From Duganella sp. OV510 (GTDB lineage: Bacteria; Pseudomonadota; Gammaproteobacteria; Burkholderiales; Burkholderiaceae_D), in contig NZ_FNEQ01000001.1 of the NCBI RefSeq assembly GCF_900100205.1, positions 1,178,001 to 1,242,000 of the forward strand: DNA of 64,000 nucleotides, written 5' to 3'. The position numbers and the translations under genes are program-made. Below the pieces are notes generated by a model. The model was not told where the DNA came from and ran no database searches. It saw only the letters and a list, made by a program, of their open reading frames with translations. This document shows, in pieces, positions 26,955 to 35,159 of this stretch (its first letter is position 1; each line of letters starts with the position of its first letter).

Positions 26955-27599
26955 TTATTCCGCGTCCGGCTGCCGGGATGGATGGGCCAGCTGAAAAGCG
27001 GGCAATTCGTTGCAGGCAGCATGGATGCGCATGATGGTCGGATATGGCGTCATGTCGACGCCGAAACGCTGAGCACCAAAGACTTGTGGCACCAGGCAGC
27101 AGTCGGCCAGCGTCGGTTTATCGCCGTGGCTGTAGCGGCCGGTGTGTGCGTCGTTGGCCAGCAGGCTTTCGAGGCCTGACAGGCCGGTGCGCAGCCAGTG
27201 CTGCTGCCAGCCCAGCTTGATGTCTTCCGTGACGCCTATTGTCCCCGTCAGGTATTTCAGCACGCGCAGGTTGCCCAGCGGGTGCGTGTCGGCGGCAACC
27301 GTCAGTGCCAGCTCACGTACGCGGGCGCGTTCTGCCGGCGTGGCGGGCAGTAACGGCGTTTGCGGATGCGTCTCCTCCAGATATTCCATGATGGCCAGCG
27401 ACTGGCCGATGACGTTGCCGTCATCCTCCAGCGCCGGCAGCAGCGCGGCCGGATTGACGGCGCGGTAGGCGTCACCCAGCTGCTCGCCGCCGTTGCGCAG
27501 CAGGTGCACCGGCACGGCATCGTAGGGGATGCCCTTGAGGTTGAGCGCGATCCGCACGCGGTAAGCGGCGGAGCTGCGGAAATACGTGTAGAGCTTCAT
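26955..27599 (-). CDS. maiA: Maleylacetoacetate isomerase
   Basis: A 214-residue zeta-class glutathione transferase that isomerises maleylacetoacetate (or maleylpyruvate) to the fumaryl form. The zeta signature is clear: YTYFRSSAAYRVRIALNLKGI, then NPAALLPALEDDGNVIGQSLAIMEYLEETHP. It overlaps the fahA stop by one base and is the last gene of the VOC-fahA-maiA operon. Homogentisate or gentisate dioxygenase is not in the window, so the exact ring substrate is open. Confidence 0.9.
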   Translation of the reverse strand: MKLYTYFRSSAAYRVRIALNLKGIPYDAVPVHLLRNGGEQLGDAYRAVNPAALLPALEDDGNVIGQSLAIMEYLEETHPQTPLLPATPAERARVRELALTVAADTHPLGNLRVLKYLTGTIGVTEDIKLGWQQHWLRTGLSGLESLLANDAHTGRYSHGDKPTLADCCLVPQVFGAQRFGVDMTPYPTIMRIHAACNELPAFQLAHPSRQPDAE

Positions 27600-28621
27600 C
27601 AGCGGCGCTCCCCGTAGTGCGTGACGGTCTGTTCGATGGCGCCGAAAATGCTGGCGCCCCGCTCGTCTTTCATTTCGATGCGCACGCTATCGCCGAATTT
27701 GAGGAACGGCGTTTGCGGCTTGCCAGTCTCGATGGTTTCGTACATGCGCACTTCCGCCAGGCAGCAGTAGCCGACGCCGCCATTGGCGATGCTCGATCCG
27801 TGCAGGCCACCCTGCTTGTTCGACACCGTCCCGGAGCCGATAATGGTGCCGGCTGCCAGCTCGCGCGTGGCCGCCGCATGCGCTACCAGCTGGGCGAAAC
27901 TGAAGGTCATGTCCTCGCCGGCATTCGGCTTGCCGAACGGCTGCTGGTTCAGGTCCACCAACAGCGGCAGGTGCAGCTTGTGTTCCGTCCAGTGCGCGCC
28001 TAGCTCGTCCGGCGTTACCGCCACCGGCGAAAAGGCGCTTGCCGGCTTGGACTGGAAGAAGCCGAAGCCTTTCGCCAGCTCATTCGGAATCAGGTTGCGC
28101 AGCGAGACGTCGTTGACCAGCATCACCAGGCGGATCGCCTTGCCAGCGTCTTCCGGCGTGGCGCCCATGCGCACATCACCGGTGATGACCGCCACCTCCG
28201 CCTCCAGGTCGATGCCCCACTCTTCCGACAGCGCGTAAATCGCATCGCGCGGGCCGACGAAATTGTCTGAGCCGCCCTGATACATCAGCGGATCGGTGTA
28301 GAACGACGCCGGCACCTCGGCATTACGCGCCTTGCGCACCAGTTCAACGTGGTTGATATAGGCCGAGCCATCCGCCCACTGGTAGGCGCGCGGCAGCGGC
28401 GAATGGCAATGCTGTTGCTCGAACGGCTGGGCGTCGACGGATTCGCCTGCGTTCAGCGTGGCGTAGACTTGCTTCAGGCGCGGCTCGACATGTTCCCAGT
28501 TGTCCAGCGCATGCTGCAAGGTGGCGGCAATCTTCGGCACCAGCTGGTAGCGCGCCAAGTCGCGGCTGACCACCACCAGGCGGCCGTCGCGGCTGCCATC
28601 TTTCAGAGTCGCCAGCTTCAC
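27599..28621 (-). CDS. Fumarylacetoacetate hydrolase family protein
   Basis: A 340-residue FAH-family hydrolase. Metal ligands lie in the usual pattern: PLMYQGGSDNFVGP, DLEAEVAVITGDVRMG (E-x-E type), and LVMLVNDVSLRNLIPNE. FFQSKPASAFSPVAVTPDELG and GSGTVSNKQGGLHGSS follow. With maiA next to it, it most likely cleaves fumarylacetoacetate or fumarylpyruvate. The N-terminal SH3-like part is present (LKDGSRDGRLVVVSRD). It overlaps the VOC gene by four bases. Confidence 0.88.
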   Translation of the reverse strand: MKLATLKDGSRDGRLVVVSRDLARYQLVPKIAATLQHALDNWEHVEPRLKQVYATLNAGESVDAQPFEQQHCHSPLPRAYQWADGSAYINHVELVRKARNAEVPASFYTDPLMYQGGSDNFVGPRDAIYALSEEWGIDLEAEVAVITGDVRMGATPEDAGKAIRLVMLVNDVSLRNLIPNELAKGFGFFQSKPASAFSPVAVTPDELGAHWTEHKLHLPLLVDLNQQPFGKPNAGEDMTFSFAQLVAHAAATRELAAGTIIGSGTVSNKQGGLHGSSIANGGVGYCCLAEVRMYETIETGKPQTPFLKFGDSVRIEMKDERGASIFGAIEQTVTHYGERR

Positions 28622-29148
28622 GCCTCACCTCCGTGCATCCATGCCGCGTGCTTCGGTGCTTTCTTTGTCTGTGACCACTCTTCCAGCATCGCCCATTTGA
28701 CCTCGTCCAGCTTCTGCATCATTTCCGGCGTGCCGATGTTGCAGGCCAGCTCCAGCCGGTGACCGTTCGGATCGAAGAAGTAGATCGACTTGAAGATGGT
28801 GTGATTGACAGGACCAATTACATCAATGCCGGCGGCGATCAGGCGCTCCTTGGCGGCCAGCAGTTCGTCCATGCTGGCTACTTCCATCGCCAGGTGCTGC
28901 ACCCAGGCCGGCGTGTTCTGGTCGCGGCCCATGTCCGGCTGCGTCGGCAGCTCGAAGAACGCCAGCACATTGCCGTTGCCTGCATCCAGGAACACGTGCA
29001 TATACGGGTCCGGCGCCTTGGTCGATGGCACTTCGTTTTCGGCAATCGCCAGCACGAAGTCCATGTTCAGGTGCTTGACGTACCACTCGACGGTTTCTTT
29101 GGCGTCTTTGCAGCGGTAGGCGACGTGGTGTATTTGCTTGATTTTCAT
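28618..29148 (-). CDS. VOC (glyoxalase/dioxygenase) superfamily protein
   Basis: A 176-residue metal-binding VOC fold protein. Ligand-like residues are in QIHHVAYRCKDAKETVEWY, AWVQHLAMEVASMDELL and NGHRLELACNIG. It heads the operon with fahA and maiA. It is too short for 4-hydroxyphenylpyruvate dioxygenase (about 350 residues) and may be an accessory ring-cleaving or lyase-like enzyme for the same pathway. The role is inference from position. Confidence 0.75.
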   Translation of the reverse strand: MKIKQIHHVAYRCKDAKETVEWYVKHLNMDFVLAIAENEVPSTKAPDPYMHVFLDAGNGNVLAFFELPTQPDMGRDQNTPAWVQHLAMEVASMDELLAAKERLIAAGIDVIGPVNHTIFKSIYFFDPNGHRLELACNIGTPEMMQKLDEVKWAMLEEWSQTKKAPKHAAWMHGGEA

Positions 29149-29235
29149 GGATGTCTCCTTCTTGATAGCGGCATTAGATGTCAGATTCAGATATCATGCA
29201 AATCGTATTTACCTCATCATTTATCAGAATTCCCC

Positions 29236-30150
29236 ATGAATCCCAGCCTGCGGCAAATGCGCGCCCTCGTGGCGCTGGCCAAGACCGGCAGCTTTACGCT
29301 GGCGGCCGATCATCTGAGCGTGACGCAGTCAGCGCTGAGCGGCCAGATCAAGGAACTGGAACAACTGCTGGGCATGCGGGTGGTCGAGCGTACCACGCGC
29401 AAAACCCAGCTCTCCGAACTGGGCCGCGAACTCTATCCACTGTTCGACAAGATGCTGCACGACCTCGACCGCGCCATGGCCGACATCGCCAGCCGCAAGG
29501 CCTTGAAGCAGGGTTCGGTACGGGTTGCCGCGCCGCAGATGCTGTCCTGCACCATGGTGCCGGAAGTGATCGCCGCCTACCGCGAGCGCTATCCCGACGT
29601 GCAGGTCCGGCTGACCGATTGTCCGCTGGAACAGGTATCGGCGCGCGTGTTCAGCGGCGAAGTCGACTTCGGCATCGGGCCGGAACGCGATACCAGCGCC
29701 GAGATCGCGGCGCAGCCGCTGTTCGAAATGCCCTTTGTCGTGGTCTACCCGCCAGGCCACGAACTGGACCAGCGCAAGCGCATCACCTGGAGCGATGTCA
29801 ACCGCTATCCTTTCATTTCACTGCAAGGCCAGTTCACCGAGCGCCTGTTGCGTGACGTTCACGTTTCCGTCAGGGAACTTTCACTCAGCCCGCACAACGA
29901 AGTGACCTTCATGACCACTGCACTGGCGATGGTGCACGCACGCCAGGGCATCACCGTCTGTCTGCCTTACGCCGAGAAGATGGTGCAGCTGTACGGCCTG
30001 AAAATGCGGCCCCTGGCGGCACCGGCGCTGACGCGGCGTTTCTTCATCTACACGCGCAGCGCCCGCGCCCTGTCGCCAGCGACGGAAAGTTTTGTAACTT
30101 TTCTGCACGATTTCGTCGGCGCGCACGAGTGGAACGTGCCAACAGCCTGA
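29236..30150 (+). CDS. LysR-family transcriptional regulator
   Basis: A 304-residue regulator. The HTH is N-terminal (LRQMRALVALAKTGSFTLAADHLSVTQSALSGQIKELEQLLG) and the effector-binding domain has two lobes (QGSVRVAAPQMLSCTMVPEVIAAYRERYPDVQV, and EVTFMTTALAMVHARQGITVCLPYA). It is divergent from the VOC-fahA-maiA operon with an 87-base gap, so it probably activates it in response to an aromatic intermediate. I could not pick out a convincing T-N11-A box in the gap. Confidence 0.88.
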   Translation: MNPSLRQMRALVALAKTGSFTLAADHLSVTQSALSGQIKELEQLLGMRVVERTTRKTQLSELGRELYPLFDKMLHDLDRAMADIASRKALKQGSVRVAAPQMLSCTMVPEVIAAYRERYPDVQVRLTDCPLEQVSARVFSGEVDFGIGPERDTSAEIAAQPLFEMPFVVVYPPGHELDQRKRITWSDVNRYPFISLQGQFTERLLRDVHVSVRELSLSPHNEVTFMTTALAMVHARQGITVCLPYAEKMVQLYGLKMRPLAAPALTRRFFIYTRSARALSPATESFVTFLHDFVGAHEWNVPTA

Positions 30151-30238
30151 GCGCGCTCTTACAATTTATTTCAATTGGGAAAAGCTAGTTGCCATAAATC
30201 CATTGTGGAAGCGGTTTCGGTTTGTGTATGCTTCATTG

Positions 30239-30775
30239 ATGAACATTTTGCACATAGATTCCTGCGCCTTGGGCGACAACTCGACTTCCCGCCAGATTAC
30301 CTCTGCGGCTATTGCGGCACTGACCACAGCTGACGACCAGGCGACCGTACTCTACCGCGACCTTGCAGCCTCCCCGCTTTCCCACGCCAGCGGCCCGCTG
30401 CTGCAAGTCATCAGCCAGCGCTGGGATGCCGATATTCCGATGAACGCCGAACTGCGCGCCGAAGCTTTGCAAAGCGCTTCGCTGCTGCAGGAATTCAAGG
30501 AAGCCGACGTAGTCGTGCTCGGCGCCCCGATGCATAATTTCTCGATTCCATCAACGCTGAAGGCGTGGATGGATCGCCTGCTGGAACTCCAGGCCGTCAG
30601 CCAGCAGCGCCTTGACCTGCAACTGCTGTTGGTCACTTCCGGCTGTACCGTCATGGGCCAGGAATCCCATGGCGAGCTGTTGAGCAATCACGAACAACAG
30701 CTGAAGGCGGCTTTCAACTTCATGGGCGTCGATCGCCTGCACCTGGTACGAAAGCTGGCCGACCTGCCACATTAA
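30239..30775 (+). CDS. FMN-dependent NADH-azoreductase-like protein
   Basis: A 178-residue flavodoxin-fold NAD(P)H:quinone reductase related to AzoR. Seen are the flavin phosphate loop region MNILHIDSCALGDNSTSRQITSAAIAAL and the isoalloxazine-contact motif LGAPMHNFSIPSTLKAWMDR. The start at 30239 gives the normal AzoR N-terminus. These enzymes reduce quinones and azo dyes and protect from thiol stress. It is about 20 residues shorter at the C-terminus than E. coli AzoR. It stands between LysR and the ChaC gene on the same strand. Confidence 0.85.
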   Translation: MNILHIDSCALGDNSTSRQITSAAIAALTTADDQATVLYRDLAASPLSHASGPLLQVISQRWDADIPMNAELRAEALQSASLLQEFKEADVVVLGAPMHNFSIPSTLKAWMDRLLELQAVSQQRLDLQLLLVTSGCTVMGQESHGELLSNHEQQLKAAFNFMGVDRLHLVRKLADLPH

Positions 30776-30820
30776 AAGTGTCGCATGATGTTAGCGCTAC
30801 CGCTGTTTTATAATGGCGGC

Positions 30821-31390
30821 ATGACTGCAAACACCATCGCCATCAATCAACTGATGGACAAGTTTGACGGCCATCACAGCGTCTGGCTGTTTGGCTACGG
30901 CTCCTTGATCTACAAGGCGGACTTCCCCTACCTGCAACGCCGCCCGGCCAGCATCCACGGCTGGACGCGGCGTTTCTGGCAGGGCTCACACGACCATCGC
31001 GGCACGCCGGAAGCACCAGGCCGCGTTGTCACGCTGATCGAGGAAGCTGGCGCCATCTGCCACGGCATGGCCTACCTGATTACCCCCGAAGTATTTGCCC
31101 ACCTCGACCACCGCGAAAAAAACGGCTACCTGCGACTTTCCATCCCGATGGCTTTTGAGGATGGCGGCGATATCGAAGGCCTGGTTTACATTGCCACGCC
31201 GGACAACACCGCCTTCCTCGGCGCCGCATCCGAACAGGACATCGCCGCGCACATCGCCCGTTCAACCGGCCCCAGCGGCCCGAACAGCGACTACCTCAAT
31301 CACCTGGCCAACGCCCTGCGCGAACTCGGCCGCCACGACCAGCACGTGTTCGAGATACAGCGCCACCTGGCTGCGCTGCAATCAGAATAA
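30821..31390 (+). CDS. ChaC-like gamma-glutamylcyclotransferase
   Basis: A 189-residue glutathione-specific gamma-glutamylcyclotransferase-like protein. Motifs: VWLFGYGSLIYKADFPYLQRRPA, RRFWQGSHDHRGTPEAPGRVVTLI, and the catalytic glutamate in LDHREKNGYLRL. It would cut glutathione to 5-oxoproline and Cys-Gly. The ATG at 30821 is preceded by a TATAAT box at 30809-30814, which would put the transcript start at or near the ATG; an upstream ATG at 30785 is less likely. It overlaps the convergent radical SAM gene by nine bases. Confidence 0.85.
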   Translation: MTANTIAINQLMDKFDGHHSVWLFGYGSLIYKADFPYLQRRPASIHGWTRRFWQGSHDHRGTPEAPGRVVTLIEEAGAICHGMAYLITPEVFAHLDHREKNGYLRLSIPMAFEDGGDIEGLVYIATPDNTAFLGAASEQDIAAHIARSTGPSGPNSDYLNHLANALRELGRHDQHVFEIQRHLAALQSE

Positions 31391-32539
31391 ATCCATCTGC
31401 CCCGCGTCGGCTGCCGCCTTGGCGCGTGCGCCGAGTGGCGGCACCACCAGCGGCCGCGTGAACTGCGAGGCGTCCATGCGGTGAAAGCGACTGCCTTGCC
31501 CGGTCAACCCCAACCGCTCCGAAGCGATCTTGACGCGCTGGCGTATCAACTCGGCCCAAACGCCCTCGCCTTTCATGCGCGTGTCGAAATTGCTGTCGTA
31601 GTCTTTGCCGCCGCGCATTTCCCGCACACGGTTCATCACACGCTGCGCCCGCTCGGGAAAGTGCGCCTGCAGCCACTCCTTGAACAGCGGCGCCACTTCC
31701 CACGGCAGCCGCAGCACCGTGTAGTGCACGCTGACGGCGCCCGCTTCCTTGACCGCCTCCAGTATCCGCTCGATGTCCGGCTCGGTGATGAAAGGAATGA
31801 TGGGGGCGATGCTGACGGCCACCGGAATGCCCGCGTCCGTCAGCGTGCGAATGGTGCGCAGGCGGCGCGCGGGGGCTGCCGCGCGCGGCTCCAGCGTGCG
31901 GGCGATGGCCGGGTCCAGCGTGGTCAGCGTGATGGCGACGCCAGCCTGCCGCCTGGCCGCCATCGGCGCCAGAATGTCGATGTCGCGCTCGATCAGCGAA
32001 TTCTTCGTGATAAGTCCCACCGGATGCTGGCATTCCTGCAGCACTTCCAGCACGCGGCGGGTAAGCTTGTACTCGCGCTCGCAGGGCTGGTAGGCGTCCG
32101 TGTTGACGCCCAGCGCGATCGACTCCGGCTGGTAGCTGGGCTTGGCCAGCTCGCGCCGCAACACTTCCGGCGCGTTGACCTTGGCGAAAATCTTGCTCTC
32201 GAAGTCCATGCCTGGCGACAGTCCGAGATAGCTGTGTGTAGGCCGCGCAAAGCAATAGATACAGCCATGCTCGCAGCCGCGATACGGATTCAGCGATACG
32301 CTGAACGGCAAATCCGGTGAAGCATTGCGGCTGAGGATGGATTTGCAGAGTTCCTCGGTGACATGCGTTTTCCATGGCTTGACCTCTTCTTCCTCGCGTT
32401 CCCAGCCGTCGTCGTAAGCCTCGCGCGCGTTCAGCTCGTAGCGGCCTTGCATATTCGACACGGCGCCACGTCCCTTTTGCGCCTTCAGCGAAGGCGGCGG
32501 AAGCATCACGTGTTCCTGGTTGTTTTCGTCATGGGACAT
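31382..32539 (-). CDS. PA0069-family radical SAM protein (SplB-like)
   Basis: A 385-residue radical SAM enzyme. The 4Fe-4S ligands are C89, C93 and C96 in NPYRGCEHGCIYCFARP. The rest follows the SplB-like pattern: KVNAPEVLRRELAKPSYQPESIALGVNTDAYQPCERE, LITKNSLIERDIDIL and ITLTTLDPAIARTLEPRAAAPARRL. Spore photoproduct lyase and its relatives repair UV-damaged DNA, but the reaction of this bacterial group is not established. Its start codon is 15 bases from a LexA-type palindrome, which strongly suggests SOS induction. It overlaps the ChaC gene at the stop. Confidence 0.85.
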   Translation of the reverse strand: MSHDENNQEHVMLPPPSLKAQKGRGAVSNMQGRYELNAREAYDDGWEREEEEVKPWKTHVTEELCKSILSRNASPDLPFSVSLNPYRGCEHGCIYCFARPTHSYLGLSPGMDFESKIFAKVNAPEVLRRELAKPSYQPESIALGVNTDAYQPCEREYKLTRRVLEVLQECQHPVGLITKNSLIERDIDILAPMAARRQAGVAITLTTLDPAIARTLEPRAAAPARRLRTIRTLTDAGIPVAVSIAPIIPFITEPDIERILEAVKEAGAVSVHYTVLRLPWEVAPLFKEWLQAHFPERAQRVMNRVREMRGGKDYDSNFDTRMKGEGVWAELIRQRVKIASERLGLTGQGSRFHRMDASQFTRPLVVPPLGARAKAAADAGQMDLF

Positions 32540-32553
32540 GGCATCGCTCGAAA

Positions 32554-32573
32554 TACTGTATACATATACAGTA
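32554..32573 (-). promoter_or_regulatory. LexA (SOS) box upstream of the radical SAM gene
   Basis: TACTGTATACATATACAGTA is a palindrome with one central break and matches the classic CTGT-N8-ACAG LexA operator; it differs from the E. coli consensus by one base. It lies 15 bases before the radical SAM ATG, where bound LexA would block its promoter or initiation. It is about 140 bases from the divergent DUF2760 gene, so control of that operon is possible but less likely. Confidence 0.85.
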
Positions 32574-32627
32574 TTCTAGGCGCTGTGCGCCGCCATATCA
32601 AGGGAAATCCGCTTGCAGTCTTGGGGA

Positions 32628-32670
32628 GCGCTGGGGCAAGCTGGTATCATGCCGGGCTTCGCCCCAGCGC
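32628..32670. repeat. Inverted repeat upstream of the DUF2760-Hsp70 operon
   Basis: GCGCTGGGGC pairs with GCCCCAGCGC; inside this, AAGC pairs with GCTT after a one-base bulge. The loop contains TGGTATCAT, a possible -10-like box. The element ends 42 bases before the DUF2760 start and could be an operator or an mRNA leader hairpin. I cannot say which. Confidence 0.5.
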
Positions 32671-32712
32671 GCGCCCGGCGCAGCGTTCGGCAACCTTACA
32701 GTGAGTAATAAT

Positions 32713-33318
32713 ATGAACCATTCGAGCCAACCTCTGCCGTCTTTCTTCAGCCGGATTTCGATCGCGATCGGCGCCTTTTTCCGCGCCCTGTCCGATGCTG
32801 AATACGCAGCGCGCCTGACGCGCATCGACGATGCGCCACAACCAGCCGCCGCACCAGTGGCGCCGCCGGCACCAGCACCAGCACCAGCACCGGCACCTGC
32901 GCCTGCGCCTGCACCGGCCCCGGTCACCCTGCGCGTCGCCACGCCGGACGCCGCCCTGCAACTGCTGTCGCTGTTGCAGCGCGAAGCCCGCCTGATCGAC
33001 TTCACCCAGGAAAACCTGAGCGCCTATTCCGACGCCGACATCGGCGCTGCCGCGCGCGTGGTGCATGAAGGCTGTGCCAAGGTGCTGAAGGAACACTTCA
33101 CTATCCAGCCGATCCGCAGCGAAGCGGAAGGCAGCCGCGTCGAACTGGCGGAAGGCTTCGACGCCGCCGCCGTGCGCCTGACCGGCAATGTGGTCGGCAA
33201 GGCACCGTTCAAGGGCACGCTGAGCCATCGCGGCTGGCGTTCGGCCGAAGTGCGCCTGCCGAAGCTGGCGGAAGCGCATGACGCGGCCATCCTGTCGCCG
33301 GCGGAGGTGGAACTGTGA
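32713..33318 (+). CDS. DUF2760 domain protein
   Basis: A 201-residue protein. An N-terminal amphipathic segment (FFSRISIAIGAFFRALSDAEYAARL) may touch the membrane. An alternating Ala-Pro linker of about 25 residues follows, coded by GCACCA-like tandem repeats near 32868-32925. The DUF2760 domain fills the rest (DAALQLLSLLQREARLIDFTQENLSAYSDADIGAAARVVHEGC). I use the ATG at 32713; a GTG at 32701 would add four residues. It is the first gene of a coupled operon with two Hsp70-type genes, so it is probably a partner or client factor for them. Confidence 0.75.
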   Translation: MNHSSQPLPSFFSRISIAIGAFFRALSDAEYAARLTRIDDAPQPAAAPVAPPAPAPAPAPAPAPAPAPAPVTLRVATPDAALQLLSLLQREARLIDFTQENLSAYSDADIGAAARVVHEGCAKVLKEHFTIQPIRSEAEGSRVELAEGFDAAAVRLTGNVVGKAPFKGTLSHRGWRSAEVRLPKLAEAHDAAILSPAEVEL

Positions 33319-35159
33319 GCGATCCGCGTTACGCCATCGGCATCGACCTGGGCACCACGCACAGCGCGCTGTCGTATGTGAACCTGCAAGCCAGCGAAGG
33401 CGAGAAAACCCAGCACGGCGTGCTGGCGATTCCGCAATTGACCGCACCGGGCACCATCGAAGAACTGCCGCTGCTGCCGTCCTTCCTCTACCTGCCGCAC
33501 GCCGACGAACTGGCGCCGGGCGAGAACAACCTGCCATGGCAGCAAAGCGCTGAAGAGCAAGCCGGCGTGGCCGGCGAGATGGCGCGCAGCCGTGGCGCCA
33601 CCACGCCGATCCGGCTGGTGTCGAGCGCCAAGAGCTGGTTGAGCCATCCAGGCGTTGACCGCCGCTCGGCGCTGCTGCCAAACGACGCGCCGGAAGAAGT
33701 CGCGCGCGTGTCGCCGCTGGAAGCATCCACCCGTTACCTGAGCCACTTGCGCAAGGCGTGGGAACAGGCGCACCCTGACGCGCCGTTCGGCGAACAGGCC
33801 GTGACGGTGACGATTCCTGCCTCCTTCGATCCGGGCGCGCGTGAACTGACCGCCGAAGCGGCGCGCGCCGCCGGCTATACCAATCTGACACTGCTCGAAG
33901 AACCGCAAGCCGCGCTGTATAGCTGGATCCAGGGCAGCGAAGGCCGCTGGCGCAAGGAAGTCAAACCGGGTGACATCATCCTGGTGGTGGACGTCGGCGG
34001 TGGTACCAGCGACTTTTCGCTGATCGCCGTGCTGGAACGCGATGGCGTGCTGGAGCCGCATCGCATCGCGGTCGGCGACCACATTCTGCTCGGCGGCGAC
34101 AATATGGACTTGGCACTGGCGCACCTGGTGGCGCGCAAGCTGGCCGTCAACGGCACGCAGCTGGATGCCTGGCAAATGCGTGCGCTGACCTACGGCTGCC
34201 GCAGCGCAAAGGAAAAGCTGCTGGCCGATGCCAGCGTCGCCACCTGGCCTATTGTCGTGCCCAGCCGCGGCTCGAAGCTGATCGGCGGTTCGATCCGCAC
34301 CGAGTTGACTCGCGATGAAGTATCGACCTTCATCCTCGACGGCTTCTTCCCGAAAGTGGAAGCCTCGGCACGGCCGGCAGTGCGCACCCGCGCGGGCCTG
34401 ACGCAGCTTGGCCTGCCGTATGCGCAGGATGCCGGCGTCACGCGCCATCTGGCCGCGTTCCTGGCACGCCAGCTCGGCGCCACGGCAGAACTGGAAGGCT
34501 ACGCCGGCAAGCAAAGCGCGGAGGCGACGTTCCTGCATCCGACCGCAGTGCTGTTCAACGGCGGCGTATTCAAGTCGGACCTGCTGGCGCAACGCATCAT
34601 GGGCACCATCAACGACTGGCTGTACATGGAAGGCGCGGAACCTGCGCGCATGCTGGGCGGCGCCGATCTGGATCTGGCGGTGGCGCGCGGTGCCGCTTAC
34701 TACAGCTATGTGCGTCGCGGCAGCGGCGTGCGCATTCGCGGCGGCACGGCGCGTTCGTACTACGTGGCGATCGAATCGGCAATGCCGGCGATCCCCGGCA
34801 TGGAACCGCCGATCCAGGCGCTGTGCGTGGCGCCGTTCGGCATGGAGGAAGGCAGCGAAATTGAACTGCCGAACCAGGAGTTTGGCCTGGTGGTCGGTGA
34901 GCCGGTGCAGTTCCGTTTCTTTGGTTCCTCGGTACGCCGTCAGGACCAGATTGGCGATTTGCTGGACTTCTGGGGCGCGGATGAGCTGATCGAGATGAAC
35001 GAGATCCAGGCCAACCTGTCGCCGGAAGGCCGTCAGGCTGGCGATGTGGTGCAGGTACGCCTGCATGCGATGGCGACCGAATCCGGCACGCTGGAACTGG
35101 CCGCAGTGGCCAACGATGGCCAGCGCTGGAAAGTGGAGTTTGACGTCCGCACAGCATGA
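33315..35159 (+). CDS. Hsp70-family protein (first of a pair)
   Basis: A 614-residue Hsp70 relative. ATPase motifs: IGIDLGTTHSALSYVNLQ, ILVVDVGGGTSDFSLIAV, and GGDNMDLALAHLVARKL; HPTAVLFNGGVFKSDLLAQR marks the adenosine site. Most of the length is nucleotide-binding domain with large insertions; the C-terminal ~90 residues (GSEIELPNQEFGLVVGEPVQFRFFG) form a small beta domain, unlike the DnaK substrate domain. The start is a GTG overlapping the DUF2760 stop by four bases. Paired with DUF2760 and a larger Hsp70 in many proteobacteria; function unknown. Confidence 0.85.
   Translation: MSDPRYAIGIDLGTTHSALSYVNLQASEGEKTQHGVLAIPQLTAPGTIEELPLLPSFLYLPHADELAPGENNLPWQQSAEEQAGVAGEMARSRGATTPIRLVSSAKSWLSHPGVDRRSALLPNDAPEEVARVSPLEASTRYLSHLRKAWEQAHPDAPFGEQAVTVTIPASFDPGARELTAEAARAAGYTNLTLLEEPQAALYSWIQGSEGRWRKEVKPGDIILVVDVGGGTSDFSLIAVLERDGVLEPHRIAVGDHILLGGDNMDLALAHLVARKLAVNGTQLDAWQMRALTYGCRSAKEKLLADASVATWPIVVPSRGSKLIGGSIRTELTRDEVSTFILDGFFPKVEASARPAVRTRAGLTQLGLPYAQDAGVTRHLAAFLARQLGATAELEGYAGKQSAEATFLHPTAVLFNGGVFKSDLLAQRIMGTINDWLYMEGAEPARMLGGADLDLAVARGAAYYSYVRRGSGVRIRGGTARSYYVAIESAMPAIPGMEPPIQALCVAPFGMEEGSEIELPNQEFGLVVGEPVQFRFFGSSVRRQDQIGDLLDFWGADELIEMNEIQANLSPEGRQAGDVVQVRLHAMATESGTLELAAVANDGQRWKVEFDVRTA

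Noticed and set aside
28618..29148. VOC gene as 4-hydroxyphenylpyruvate dioxygenase
   Set aside because: It has half the needed length and one VOC domain pair only.
33024..35066. 680-codon open frame on the minus strand over the first Hsp70 gene
   Set aside because: Antisense shadow; the plus-strand frame has all Hsp70 motifs.
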